DNA of 64,000 bases from Methylobacterium sp. E-005 (GTDB taxonomy: Bacteria; Pseudomonadota; Alphaproteobacteria; Rhizobiales; Beijerinckiaceae), in the NCBI RefSeq assembly GCF_022829725.1, contig NZ_JAKSYG010000027.1, positions 1-64,000 of the forward strand. The letters run 5' to 3'. The notes under the pieces are model-generated. The model was given only the letters and a program-made list of their open reading frames with translations, searched no databases and had not been told where the DNA came from. Made by a program: the position numbers and the translations under genes. Positions 25,127 to 33,339 of the stretch are shown one piece after another; position 1 is the first letter of the stretch; each line of letters opens with the position of its first letter.

Positions 25127-25570
25127 ATGAAGAAGACGCTCCTCGCCCTCAGCCTCCTCGGCTTCGGCCTCGCCCCCGCGCTGGCGGCCGATCCCGGCCC
25201 GGAGGCGGTCGTGAAGAAGCTCTACGCCGAGCCGCACCCGAATCACTCCGCCGTGTATTCGAAGCGCCTCCAGGGCCTGTTCGACGCCGACGCCAAGCAG
25301 GCCAACGGCGCCACCGGCAACCTCGATTTCGATTACCGCCTCAACGGCGAGCCCCTGAAGCCCGATACCGTGAAGAGCCTGACCTTCAAGGAGGCCACCG
25401 AGGGCAAGGATCAGGCGAAGGTCACGGTGGAGCGCAAGGGCGGCGACGGCTCGAAGGCGATCGTCTACGATCTCGTGCGCGAGGATGGCGGCTGGAAGGT
25501 GTCGGACGCCCACGCGATCGGCGACCGGAAGTGGCAGCTCTCGACCATCCTCAAGGGCGAGGCGCACTGA
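25127..25570 (+). CDS. Secreted DUF3828-like protein, 147 aa
   Basis: An N-terminal signal peptide (KKTLLALSLLGFGLAPALAA, with AxA-type cleavage before DPGPE) indicates export. The mature part (EAVVKKLYAEP, then DFDYRLNGEPL, then IVYDLVREDGGWKVSDAHAI) has the 'f.YRL....WkI.DI' strand pattern of DUF3828/NTF2-like proteins. The ATG at 25127 follows CGGGAAA at a usable distance. Its placement between glyQ and glyS suggests co-transcription, though no functional link to translation is apparent. Confidence 0.75.
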   Translation: MKKTLLALSLLGFGLAPALAADPGPEAVVKKLYAEPHPNHSAVYSKRLQGLFDADAKQANGATGNLDFDYRLNGEPLKPDTVKSLTFKEATEGKDQAKVTVERKGGDGSKAIVYDLVREDGGWKVSDAHAIGDRKWQLSTILKGEAH

Positions 25571-25621
25571 GGCGGATCCCCGGCCCTCGACAGGTGTGCG
25601 GCGCGGCGATATGGCCGCGCC

Positions 25622-27721
25622 ATGCCCGACCTCCTGCTCGAACTCCGCTCGGAAGAGATCCCCGCCCGCATGCAGCGGCGCGCGGCGGAGGATCTCAAGA
25701 AGCTCGTCACTGATGCCCTGGTGGCGCGCGGCTTCCTCTATGAGGGCGCCAAGGCGTTCTCGACCCCGCGCCGGCTGGCGCTGCACATCGCCGGCCTGCC
25801 CGCCCGGGGCGAGGCCGTGCGCGAAGAGCGCCGCGGCCCGCGGGTCGGTGCCCCCGAGGCGGCCGTCCAGGGGTTTCTGAAGGGCGCGGGGCTGACGAGC
25901 CTGGATCAGGCCACGACCGTCACCGATCCCAAGAAGGGCGAATTCTACCGCGCGGTGATCGAGCGCCCCGGCCGCGAGACGCTGGACGTGCTGGCCGAAC
26001 TCCTGCCGGAGATCATCAAGAGCTTCCCGTGGCCGAAATCCATGCGCTGGGGCGCGGCCTCGGCCGAGCCGGGCTCTCTGCGCTGGGTGCGCCCGCTGCA
26101 ATCGATCGTCGCGACCTTCGGGCCGGAGACCGAGACGCCGGAGGTGGTGCCGTTCTCGGTCGCCGGGATCGCGGCCGGGACGACGACCTACGGCCACCGC
26201 TTCCTCGCCCCCGAGGCGATCGAGGTGCGCCGGTTCGACGACTACATCCAGGCGCTTGAGCGGGCGAAGGTCGTCCTCGACCCGGAACGGCGCAAGGACG
26301 TGATCCTGCACGACGCCCGCGACCTCGCCTTCGCCCGCGGCCTCGACCTCGTGGAGGACGAGGGCCTGCTGGAGGAGGTGTCGGGCCTCGTGGAATGGCC
26401 GGTGGTGCTGATGGGCTCGTTCGACGAGAGCTTCCTCGACATCCCCGCCGAGGCGATCCGCGCGACCATCCGGGCGAACCAGAAGTGTTTCGTGCTGCGG
26501 AAAAGCGGTTCCGAGGATCTGGCGCCGGCCTTCATCCTGGTCTCGAACCTCGTGGCCTCGGATGGCGGGCAGGCGATCACCGCCGGCAACGAGCGGGTGG
26601 TGCGGGCGCGCCTCTCGGACGCGAAATTCTTCTGGGAGACCGACAAGGCGACCCGCCTGGAAGACCGGCTGCCGAAGCTCGACACGATCGTCTTCCACGA
26701 GAAGCTCGGCACGCAGGGCGCGCGGATCGCCCGCATCGCCGCGCTGGCGAAGGACCTCGCGCCGCTGGTGGGGGCCGATCCAGAGTTGGCGGAGCGCGCG
26801 GCGCGCCTCGCCAAGGCCGACCTCGTCACCGAGATGGTCGGCGAGTTCCCCGAGCTTCAGGGGTTGATGGGTCGGAAATACGCGACGCTCCAGGGCCATC
26901 ACGAGAGCGTCTGCGCGGCCATCGAGGAGCACTACAAGCCGGTGGGACCCTCCGACCGGGTGCCGAGCGATCCGGTCTCGATCGCGGTGGCGCTGGCCGA
27001 CAAGCTCGACACGCTGGTTGGGTTCTGGGCGATCAACGAGAAGCCTACCGGGAGCAAGGATCCGTTCGCCTTGCGGCGGGCGGCTCTGGGCGTGATCCGG
27101 CTGATCCTCGACCGTGGCCGGCGTCTGCGCCTGCTGGAGCAGGTCGGCGCGGCGGATCGCGGCCTCGCGGGGCGTGCCGGCGCCGACGCGCAGGACCTCC
27201 TCGGCTTCTTCGCCGACCGCCTCAAAGTCTACCTCCGCGATCAGGGCGCCCGCCACGACCTGATCGACGCCGTCTTCGCCCTGCCCGGCCAGGACGACCT
27301 GCTGATGGTGGTCCGCCGGGTCGAAGCCCTCGGGCAATTCCTCGATACCGAGGACGGGAAGAACCTGCTGGCGGGCTACAAGCGCGCGGCCAACATCCTG
27401 CGCATCGAGGAGAAGAAGGACGGCCGCGCCTACGACGCTGCCCCCGACGCCACCCTCGCGGCCGCAGGCGAGCCGGCCGAGCGGGCGCTGGCCGAGGCCC
27501 TGGCGAAGGCGCGGGAGACCGCCTCGGCCGCCGTCGCCCGCGAGGACTTTTCCGGCGCCATGCAGGCGCTCTCGACGCTCCGCGCGCCGGTGGATGCGTT
27601 CTTCCAAGACGTCACCGTCAACGCCCCCGATCCGAAGCTCCGCGAGAACCGCTTGGCTCTGCTCAACGCGCTCCGCGCCGCGACGCGGGAGGTGGCGGAT
27701 TTCTCGAAGATCGAGGGATGA
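25622..27721 (+). CDS. glyS: Glycine--tRNA ligase beta subunit, 699 aa
   Basis: The beta chain of glycyl-tRNA synthetase, which binds tRNA and is needed for aminoacylation. [20 protein letters not shown] is the GlyS start. The HD-like middle segment ([35 protein letters not shown]) and RKYATLQG are conserved. [20 protein letters not shown] and the C-terminal anticodon-binding-like domain ([26 protein letters not shown]) complete the family layout. The length is normal and the gene intact. It ends just before a family B repeat. Confidence 0.97.
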   Translation: MPDLLLELRSEEIPARMQRRAAEDLKKLVTDALVARGFLYEGAKAFSTPRRLALHIAGLPARGEAVREERRGPRVGAPEAAVQGFLKGAGLTSLDQATTVTDPKKGEFYRAVIERPGRETLDVLAELLPEIIKSFPWPKSMRWGAASAEPGSLRWVRPLQSIVATFGPETETPEVVPFSVAGIAAGTTTYGHRFLAPEAIEVRRFDDYIQALERAKVVLDPERRKDVILHDARDLAFARGLDLVEDEGLLEEVSGLVEWPVVLMGSFDESFLDIPAEAIRATIRANQKCFVLRKSGSEDLAPAFILVSNLVASDGGQAITAGNERVVRARLSDAKFFWETDKATRLEDRLPKLDTIVFHEKLGTQGARIARIAALAKDLAPLVGADPELAERAARLAKADLVTEMVGEFPELQGLMGRKYATLQGHHESVCAAIEEHYKPVGPSDRVPSDPVSIAVALADKLDTLVGFWAINEKPTGSKDPFALRRAALGVIRLILDRGRRLRLLEQVGAADRGLAGRAGADAQDLLGFFADRLKVYLRDQGARHDLIDAVFALPGQDDLLMVVRRVEALGQFLDTEDGKNLLAGYKRAANILRIEEKKDGRAYDAAPDATLAAAGEPAERALAEALAKARETASAAVAREDFSGAMQALSTLRAPVDAFFQDVTVNAPDPKLRENRLALLNALRAATREVADFSKIEG

Positions 27722-27757
27722 TAAGCAGACCACCGCAGCCCATCCTCCAATCCTCAA

Positions 27758-27870
27758 CCTCATCCTGAGGTGCCCGAGCGTCGCGGAGGCCTCGAAGGAG
27801 GGCTCCGGGGATCGCGGCGGCTTCTGGAGGGCTCCTTCGAGGCTCGCTGCGCTCGCGCCTCAGGATGAGG
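27758..27870. repeat. Intergenic hairpin repeat family B, copy 1
   Basis: It is bounded by CCTCATCCTGAGG (27758-27770) and CCTCAGGATGAGG (27858-27870), which are inverted, with inner CCTCGAAGGAGGGC / GCTCCTTCGAGG arms. Together they would fold into a long cruciform. Related copies are at 29645-29758 and 32373-32485. It fills the gap between the convergent glyS and otnC genes. Confidence 0.8.
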
Positions 27871-27900
27871 TGGTTTGATGGGAGCGCGGACCTACCGCCC

Positions 27901-28581
27901 TCACCCGTGATTGTGCCCGGCGTGATCCTCCGGCTCCGGCAGGGTCAGCCCGAAATGGCTCACCAGATCGGCGACCTGCCCCGGGCTGAGCTGTCGCGGG
28001 TTGAGGTTGCGAAGTAACAAGTAAAGCTTGGCGGTCTCCTCCAGCTCCTCGGTGGCGAAGACCGCGCCCTCCAGGCTGTCGCCGGCTACCACCGGGCCGT
28101 GATTGGCCAGCAGCACCGAGCTGTACTTGCCCGCCAAGCCGCGGATCGCGTCTGCCACGGCCGGGTCGCCGGGGCGGTAATAGGGCACGAGCGCCGTCCC
28201 GCCGGTGCGCATCAGGTAATAGGGCGTCAGCGGCGGCAGCACCTGCCGCGGGTCGATCTCCGGCAGCATCGAGACCGCCACCGCGTGCGTCGAGTGCAGG
28301 TGGACGATGGCCTTCGCCTCGCTCCGGCTCTCGTAGAGCGCGCTGTGCAGCGGGATTTCCTTGGTGGGCTTGTCGCCCGAGACCAGTCGCCCCGCATCGT
28401 CCATCCGCGCGATCCGCGCCGGGTCGAGGAAGCCCAGCGACGCGTTGGTCGGCGTCACCAGCCAGCCGCCGTCGGGCAGGCGCAGGGAGATGTTGCCGGA
28501 GGAGCCCGGCGTCAGGCCGCGCTCGAACAGCGAGCGGCCGTAGCGGCAGATCTCCTCGCGCAGCCGGCTCTCGTCGCTCAT
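27901..28581 (-). CDS. otnC: 3-oxo-tetronate 4-phosphate decarboxylase (class II aldolase family), 226 aa
   Basis: Class II aldolase/adducin-family enzyme. In characterised tetronate pathways OtnC decarboxylates 3-oxo-tetronate 4-phosphate to dihydroxyacetone phosphate and CO2. ERGLTPGSSGNISLRLPDGG is the family opening with the phosphate-binding GN. VHLHSTHAVAVSML and LLANHGPVV supply the Zn-binding histidines. The C-terminus is His-rich (PEDHAGHNHG). The ATG overlaps the stop of lacI by 4 bp, so regulator and enzyme are co-transcribed. Assignment as OtnC rather than fuculose-phosphate aldolase rests on neighbouring otnK, otnI, ltnD and denD. Confidence 0.88.
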   Translation of the reverse strand: MSDESRLREEICRYGRSLFERGLTPGSSGNISLRLPDGGWLVTPTNASLGFLDPARIARMDDAGRLVSGDKPTKEIPLHSALYESRSEAKAIVHLHSTHAVAVSMLPEIDPRQVLPPLTPYYLMRTGGTALVPYYRPGDPAVADAIRGLAGKYSSVLLANHGPVVAGDSLEGAVFATEELEETAKLYLLLRNLNPRQLSPGQVADLVSHFGLTLPEPEDHAGHNHG

Positions 28582-29585
28582 GCAGTCGCTCCCTCGATCA
28601 GCTCGAATCCGAGATCGATTGTTTTCGGGCCGTCACCGGTCAGGCAGGCGGCGGCCTGCCGGCCGATTTCCAGGCGCGGCGTGCGCACCGTCGACAGGGG
28701 CTGGGGCATCGCGGCGGCGAAGTCGAGCCCGTTGAAGCCGAACAGCGCGAGCCGCCCCGGCACCGCCAGCCCCGCCGCGAGACAGGCGAAGTAGCCGCCG
28801 AGCGCCATGTCGTCGTTGGAGAAGTAGACTGCGTCGAGGTCCGGCCGGCGCGCCAGCAGCGCCTCAAGCCCCGCCCGACCCGCAGCCGGCGAGGACGGCC
28901 CCAACCGGATTTCCTTGGCCTGGAGCGTCAGCCCCGCTTCGCCCAGGGTTTGCTCGAACCCGGCGAGCCGCTTGCCCGCCCGCAGGTCGACCGCGAGATC
29001 GTGCCCGAGATAGGCGATCCGCCGGTAGCCGCGCGCGACGAGGTGCCGGGCGCTCGCTGCCCCCACGGCTCGGTTGGAGAAGCCGACCACGGCGTCGATC
29101 CCCTCCCCGTCCGTATCGATCATCTCGACCACCCGCACGCCCCCGGCCTTGGCCAGGGCGACGGTGCCGGGCGTGTGCTCCAGCCCGGTCAGCAGCAGCG
29201 CCGCCGGGCGCCAGGACAGGAGGGCGGCAACCAGCGCCTCCTCCCGGTCCGGATCGTAATCGCTGACCCCGATCACGCAGGGGATGCTCGCAGCGTCGAG
29301 TGCCGATGTCAGCCCGCGCAAGAGGTCGGGGAAGACCACGTTGGCGAGCGACGGGATCACGACCCCGACGAGCCGCGCGCTCGCCCCCTGCCCCGCAAGG
29401 CTGCCGGCGAGCCGGTTCGGCACGTAGCCGAGGCGGGCGACCGCCTCCGCCACGCGCTCGCCGGCCCGCTTGGAATAGGAGCCGTGGTTGCGCAGCACCC
29501 GCGAGACCGTGCTCTCGCCGACCCCGGCCTCACGGGCGACGTCGGTGAGGGTGACGAGCCGCCCCGGCGTCTGGATGTCGTCCAT
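28578..29585 (-). CDS. LacI-family regulator of tetronate catabolism (predicted), 335 aa
   Basis: A LacI/GalR repressor. The N-terminal HTH and hinge are LTDVAREAGVGESTVSRVLR and VAEAVARLGYVPNRLAGSLA, followed by a periplasmic-binding-like effector domain (VGVVIPSLANVVFPDLLRGL, VYFSNDDMALGGYFA, LALFGFNGLDFA). The ATG at 29585 has GGGAGAAG upstream at a good distance; the GTG/ATG at 29642 would add 19 residues before the HTH. It is co-transcribed with otnC and divergent from the MFS-ltnD-otnI-otnK-denD genes. The palindrome at 29832-29847 is its most likely operator. The effector is probably a tetronate or a pathway intermediate (inference). Confidence 0.9.
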   Translation of the reverse strand: MDDIQTPGRLVTLTDVAREAGVGESTVSRVLRNHGSYSKRAGERVAEAVARLGYVPNRLAGSLAGQGASARLVGVVIPSLANVVFPDLLRGLTSALDAASIPCVIGVSDYDPDREEALVAALLSWRPAALLLTGLEHTPGTVALAKAGGVRVVEMIDTDGEGIDAVVGFSNRAVGAASARHLVARGYRRIAYLGHDLAVDLRAGKRLAGFEQTLGEAGLTLQAKEIRLGPSSPAAGRAGLEALLARRPDLDAVYFSNDDMALGGYFACLAAGLAVPGRLALFGFNGLDFAAAMPQPLSTVRTPRLEIGRQAAACLTGDGPKTIDLGFELIEGATA

Positions 29586-29644
29586 GGCCCCGCTTCTCCC
29601 AGCGCGGATTTTTTCGCGACGCAAGTGGCAATTCCCACCCACGC

Positions 29645-29758
29645 CCTCATCCTGAGGTGCCCGCGCCAGCGGGCCTCGAAGGAGCCCTTCAGGGATCGCG
29701 TGGCTGGCTGGAAGCCGCCTTCGAGGCCTCCGCTACGCTTCGGCACCTCAGAATGAGG
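29645..29758. repeat. Intergenic hairpin repeat family B, copy 2
   Basis: Begins CCTCATCCTGAGG and ends CCTCAGAATGAGG, with inner GGCCTCGAAGGAGCC / CCTTCGAGGCC arms. It lies in the 352-bp divergent gap between lacI and the MFS gene, about 70 bp from the operator-like palindrome. Confidence 0.8.
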
Positions 29759-29831
29759 GGGCGGGTAGGAGGCCTATCCTCCAGCGCACAACGACCTGAC
29801 ATAGCGGCCTGCATTATCTCGCACAACCGGA

Positions 29832-29847
29832 TTGGCAGCGCTGCCAA
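29832..29847. promoter_or_regulatory. Perfect 16-bp palindrome, candidate LacI-family operator
   Basis: TTGGCAGCGCTGCCAA is fully palindromic with a central CG/GC step, the form expected for LacI-family operators. It is about 90 bp upstream of the MFS start. Binding by the adjacent regulator is inferred from position and form. Confidence 0.6.
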
Positions 29848-29937
29848 ACTGCGATATCGCTCCGCGCAACGTCGCGATCGAGCGGCGATGACCACTATTC
29901 GTCCGTACTGGAAGGGTACGGGCGCGGGAGAACGCCT

Positions 29938-31260
29938 ATGCCGGTCCAAGCCGCCCCGCTGGGGGGCGCCACCGCACCTGCGGACGAGCAAAGCTTTGCC
30001 GATCGCACCTACGCGAAGGTGTTCTGGCGCCTCGTGCCGTTCCTGATGCTCTGCTACGTCGTGGCGTATCTCGACCGGGTGAATGTCGGCTTCGCCAAGC
30101 TCCAGATGGCGCAGGAACTGAAGTTCTCCGAGACGGTCTACGGCCTCGGCGCCGGGATCTTCTTCCTCGGCTACTTCCTGTTCGAGGTGCCCTCGAACGT
30201 GATCCTGCACCGGGTCGGCGCCCGGGTCTGGATCGCCCGCATCATGATCACCTGGGGGATCATCTCCGGCGCCTTCCTGTTCGTGAACTCCGAGTGGAGT
30301 TTCTACGGGATGCGCTTCCTCCTCGGCCTCGCCGAGGCCGGCTTCTACCCGGGCGTGATCCTCTACACGACCTCGTGGTTCCCAGCCCATCGCCGGGCCA
30401 AGGTGATCGCGGTGTTCATGGCGGCGATCCCGATCTCCGGCATCTTCGGCAACCCGCTGTCGGGCTGGATCATGGACGCGTTCAACGGCACCCACGGCCT
30501 GTCCGGCTGGCAGTGGATGTTCCTGATCGAGGCGGTGCCGGCGGTGCTGGTCGGCATCGCGGTGTTCCTCTACCTCGACAACCGCCCCGCCGAGGCCAAG
30601 TGGCTGAGCGAGTCCGAGAAGCAGCTCCTCGAGCGCGACATCGCCGCCGACAACCAGGGCAAGGAATCGAGCCCGCACTCGATCGCCACCGTGTTCCGCA
30701 ACGGCCGCGTGTGGTTCATGAGCCTGATCTACTTCGCCTTCGTCACCGGCCAGTACGGTCTGACCTTCTGGATGCCGACGATCGTCAAGGCGTCGGGCGT
30801 GCAGGGCAACTTCAACATCGGCCTGATCAGCGCGATCCCGTTCCTCTGCGCGGCGGTGGTGATGGTCCTGCTCGGCCTCTCCGCCGACCGGATGCGCGAG
30901 CGCCGCTGGCACCTGATCATCCCGGCTTTGATCGGCGCCGTCGGCTTCGTGGTCTCGGCCAATGCCGGTTCGACCACAGTGGCCATCGCGGCGCTCTCGG
31001 TCGCGGCCGCCGGCGTGCTGACCTGCTCGCCCCTGTTCTGGTCCCTGCCGACGGCGTTCCTCAGCGGCGCGGGGGCGGCGGCCGGGATCGCGCTGATCAA
31101 CTCGGTGGGGAATCTGGCGGGTTTCGCCAGCCCCTACGTGATTGGGGCTTTGCGCGATGCCACCGGCAGCACCGCCGCGGGCCTCTATGCGCTCGCCGTG
31201 ATGCTGGTGGTTGGCGCGGTCTGCGTGTTCGTGACGCCGGCCCGGATGGTCAACCGCTGA
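29938..31260 (+). CDS. MFS transporter (ACS family), probable tetronate uptake, 440 aa
   Basis: An anion:cation symporter-type MFS permease. RLVPFLMLCYVVAYLDRVNV is the diagnostic ACS opening, GYFLFEVPSNVILHRVGARV the loop 2-3 region and RFLLGLAEAGFYPGVILYTT the TM4-5 signature. Twelve membrane segments are apparent. Family members take up hexonates, tartrate, phthalate and similar organic acids. As the first gene before ltnD, otnI, otnK and denD, and downstream of a LacI-type palindrome, it is the likely L-threonate/D-erythronate importer. A strong hairpin follows the gene. Confidence 0.88.
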   Translation: MPVQAAPLGGATAPADEQSFADRTYAKVFWRLVPFLMLCYVVAYLDRVNVGFAKLQMAQELKFSETVYGLGAGIFFLGYFLFEVPSNVILHRVGARVWIARIMITWGIISGAFLFVNSEWSFYGMRFLLGLAEAGFYPGVILYTTSWFPAHRRAKVIAVFMAAIPISGIFGNPLSGWIMDAFNGTHGLSGWQWMFLIEAVPAVLVGIAVFLYLDNRPAEAKWLSESEKQLLERDIAADNQGKESSPHSIATVFRNGRVWFMSLIYFAFVTGQYGLTFWMPTIVKASGVQGNFNIGLISAIPFLCAAVVMVLLGLSADRMRERRWHLIIPALIGAVGFVVSANAGSTTVAIAALSVAAAGVLTCSPLFWSLPTAFLSGAGAAAGIALINSVGNLAGFASPYVIGALRDATGSTAAGLYALAVMLVVGAVCVFVTPARMVNR

Positions 31261-31262
31261 GG

Positions 31263-31345
31263 CCTTTCCCCTCCCCTGCGGGGAGGGGAAAGGGGTGGGG
31301 GTCGTGCAGAAGGCATCGCATCGATCCATCCTGCACCACCCCCAC
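31263..31345. repeat. Two consecutive strong hairpins after the MFS gene
   Basis: The first (31263-31293) is a perfect 14-bp stem, CCTTTCCCCTCCCC / GGGGAGGGGAAAGG, with a TGC loop. The second has 15-bp arms (31295-31309 and 31331-31345) beginning GTGGGGGT with one mismatch and a 21-nt loop. No T-tract follows, so partial termination or transcript stabilisation between the transporter and enzyme genes is more likely than full termination. Confidence 0.6.
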
Positions 31346-31435
31346 CTCCAACTCCTCACCGCACGCGGGAGGAGAGCGCGTCGAGCGTGATGACGGGGCG
31401 CAGACAGTCCGCCTATGGAATCCAAGGGGCCTCCC

Positions 31436-32350
31436 ATGACCACCGACACCCCCACCCGCCGCGCCGCGGTGATCGGCCTGGGCTCCATGGGCTCCGGCAT
31501 GGCCGGCTCGCTCCTGCGGGCGGGGTTTTCCGTGACGGCCTGCGACGTGAACCCGGAGGCGGTGGCCCGCTTTGAAGCGGCCGGCGGACGTGCTGCCGCG
31601 AACCCCGCCGAGGCGGCGCGGGATGCCGACGTGGTGGTGAGCGTCGTCGTCAACGCTGCCCAGACCGAGGCGGTGCTGTTCGGCGAGACCGGCGCCGCCG
31701 CCGCGATGCCGGAGGGCGCGGTGTTCGTCTCCTCCGCCACCATGGACCCGGCCATCGCCCGCGCCCTCGCCGCCCGGTCGGAGGCCACGGGCCGCCACTA
31801 TCTCGACGCCCCGATGAGTGGCGGCGCCGCCCGCGCGGCCGATGGCGGGCTGACCTTCCTGGCCTCGGGCTCGTCGGCAGCCTTCGCCAAGGCGCGCCCC
31901 GCCCTCGATGCCATGGCGGGCACGCTCTACGAGCTCGGCGACGCGGCCGGCCAGGGCGCGGCCTTCAAGATGATCAACCAGCTGCTGGCCGGCGTCCACA
32001 TTGCGGCGGCTTGCGAGGCGATGGCCTTCGCGGCCAAGCAGGGTCTCGACTTGCGGCGCGTCTACGAGGTGATCACCAAGTCGGCCGGCAATTCGTGGAT
32101 GTTCGAGAACCGGGTGCCGCACATCCTCGACGCCGATTACAGCCCGAAGAGCGCGGTCGACATCTTCGTCAAGGATCTCGGCATCGTGCAGGACATGGCC
32201 CGGGCCGAGAAGTACCCGGTCCCGGTGGCGGCGGCGGCGTTGCAGATGTTCCTGATGGCGTCGGGCGCCGGCATGGGCCGGGACGACGACGCCTCCGTGG
32301 CACGGCTCTACGCGCAGGTTTCGGGGGCGACGCTGCCGGGGACGAGGTGA
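31436..32350 (+). CDS. ltnD: L-threonate dehydrogenase, 304 aa
   Basis: A beta-hydroxyacid dehydrogenase; LtnD oxidises L-threonate at C2 with NAD+, giving 2-oxo-tetronate. AAVIGLGSMGSGMAGSLLRA is the NAD-binding GxGxxG region, YLDAPMSGGAARAADGGLTF is the family substrate-binding segment, and AAFKMINQLLAGVHIAA carries the catalytic Lys. The ATG at 31436 is preferred over 31415 because AAGGGG lies about 10 bp upstream of it. The name over other 3-hydroxyisobutyrate dehydrogenase homologues relies on the adjacent otnI, otnK and otnC. Confidence 0.88.
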   Translation: MTTDTPTRRAAVIGLGSMGSGMAGSLLRAGFSVTACDVNPEAVARFEAAGGRAAANPAEAARDADVVVSVVVNAAQTEAVLFGETGAAAAMPEGAVFVSSATMDPAIARALAARSEATGRHYLDAPMSGGAARAADGGLTFLASGSSAAFAKARPALDAMAGTLYELGDAAGQGAAFKMINQLLAGVHIAAACEAMAFAAKQGLDLRRVYEVITKSAGNSWMFENRVPHILDADYSPKSAVDIFVKDLGIVQDMARAEKYPVPVAAAALQMFLMASGAGMGRDDDASVARLYAQVSGATLPGTR

Positions 32351-32372
32351 TCACCGTCGATCCCACCCTCCG

Positions 32373-32485
32373 CCTCATCCTGAGGCGCCCGCGTCAGCGG
32401 GCCTCGAAGGAGGTTCCAGGGATCGCGCGGCTGAATGGCGGGCTCCTTCGAGGCCTGGGCCCGGCTGCGGCACCTCAGGATGAGG
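32373..32485. repeat. Intergenic hairpin repeat family B, copy 3
   Basis: Bounded by CCTCATCCTGAGG (32373-32385) and CCTCAGGATGAGG (32473-32485), with inner GCCTCGAAGGAGG / CTCCTTCGAGGC arms. It sits between ltnD and otnI, so it is probably transcribed within the operon. Confidence 0.8.
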
Positions 32486-32556
32486 TGGGTTGATTGGATG
32501 ATGGTCCGCTGTGCGGATCGCCGCGTTTCAAGGTTCGGACCGGGAGTCCCAAAAGA

Positions 32557-33339
32557 ATGCCGCGCTTTGCCGCCAATCTCAGCCTCATGTTCAACGAGGT
32601 GCCGTTCCTCGACCGGTTCGAGGCCGCGGCCCGGGCCGGGTTCGACGCCGTCGAGTTCCTGTTCCCCTACGAGCACCCGGCCGAAGCGATCGGTGAGCGT
32701 CTGCGGGCGAACGGCCTGACCCAGGCGCTGTTCAACCTGCCGCCGGGCGATTTCGCGACGGGTGAGCGCGGCTTGGCGGCGTTTCCCGAGCGGTTCGATG
32801 AGCTGAAGGCGGGGGTCGACACGGCGCTGCTCTACGCCGAGGCGACCGGCGTCGGCCGGCTCCATCTGATGGCGGGCCTCGCCCCCTGGGACGACCCGCG
32901 CGCCGCCGAAGCCTACCGCCGGGCGGTGACCTGGACGGCGGAGCGGCTGGCCCCCGTCGGCCTCGACCTCGTCCTGGAGCCGATCAACGGCCGGAACATG
33001 CCGGGCTACTTCCTCAACGATTTCGGCCGGGCGGCGGATCTGATCCGCGACCTGGCCCTGCCGAACCTGAAGCTCCAGTTCGACCTCTACCATTGCCAGA
33101 TTCTGCACGGCGACGTGACCATGCGGCTGCGCGCGCTGATGCCGATCATCGGTCACGTTCAGACCGCGAGCGTGCCCGAGCGGCACGAGCCCGGCACCGG
33201 CGAGATGAACGACGTTTTCCTGTTCGACGAGCTGGACCGGCTCGGCTACCGCGGCTTCGTCGGCTGCGAGTACATCCCGGCCGCCGACACCGTCGCGGGC
33301 CTCGGCTGGCTCGCTGCCTATAGAGGGAACGCCCGATGA
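32557..33339 (+). CDS. otnI: 2-oxo-tetronate isomerase (hydroxypyruvate isomerase family), 260 aa
   Basis: An AP-endonuclease-2-fold TIM barrel; OtnI converts 2-oxo-tetronate to 3-oxo-tetronate. RFAANLSLMFNEVPFLDRFE and GFDAVEFLFPYEHPAEAI are the hydroxypyruvate isomerase opening. LVLEPINGRNMPGYFLN carries a catalytic Glu, LKLQFDLYHCQILHGD a metal-binding His and GFVGCEYIPAADTVAGLGWL the second Glu. The ATG at 32557 is at the start of homology. Its stop overlaps the otnK start (ATGA at 33336-33339). Confidence 0.9.
   Translation: MPRFAANLSLMFNEVPFLDRFEAAARAGFDAVEFLFPYEHPAEAIGERLRANGLTQALFNLPPGDFATGERGLAAFPERFDELKAGVDTALLYAEATGVGRLHLMAGLAPWDDPRAAEAYRRAVTWTAERLAPVGLDLVLEPINGRNMPGYFLNDFGRAADLIRDLALPNLKLQFDLYHCQILHGDVTMRLRALMPIIGHVQTASVPERHEPGTGEMNDVFLFDELDRLGYRGFVGCEYIPAADTVAGLGWLAAYRGNAR

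Noticed and set aside
24980..27763. 927-aa open frame antisense to glyS
   Set aside because: Composition is shadow-like and it is opposite a full, highly conserved glyS.
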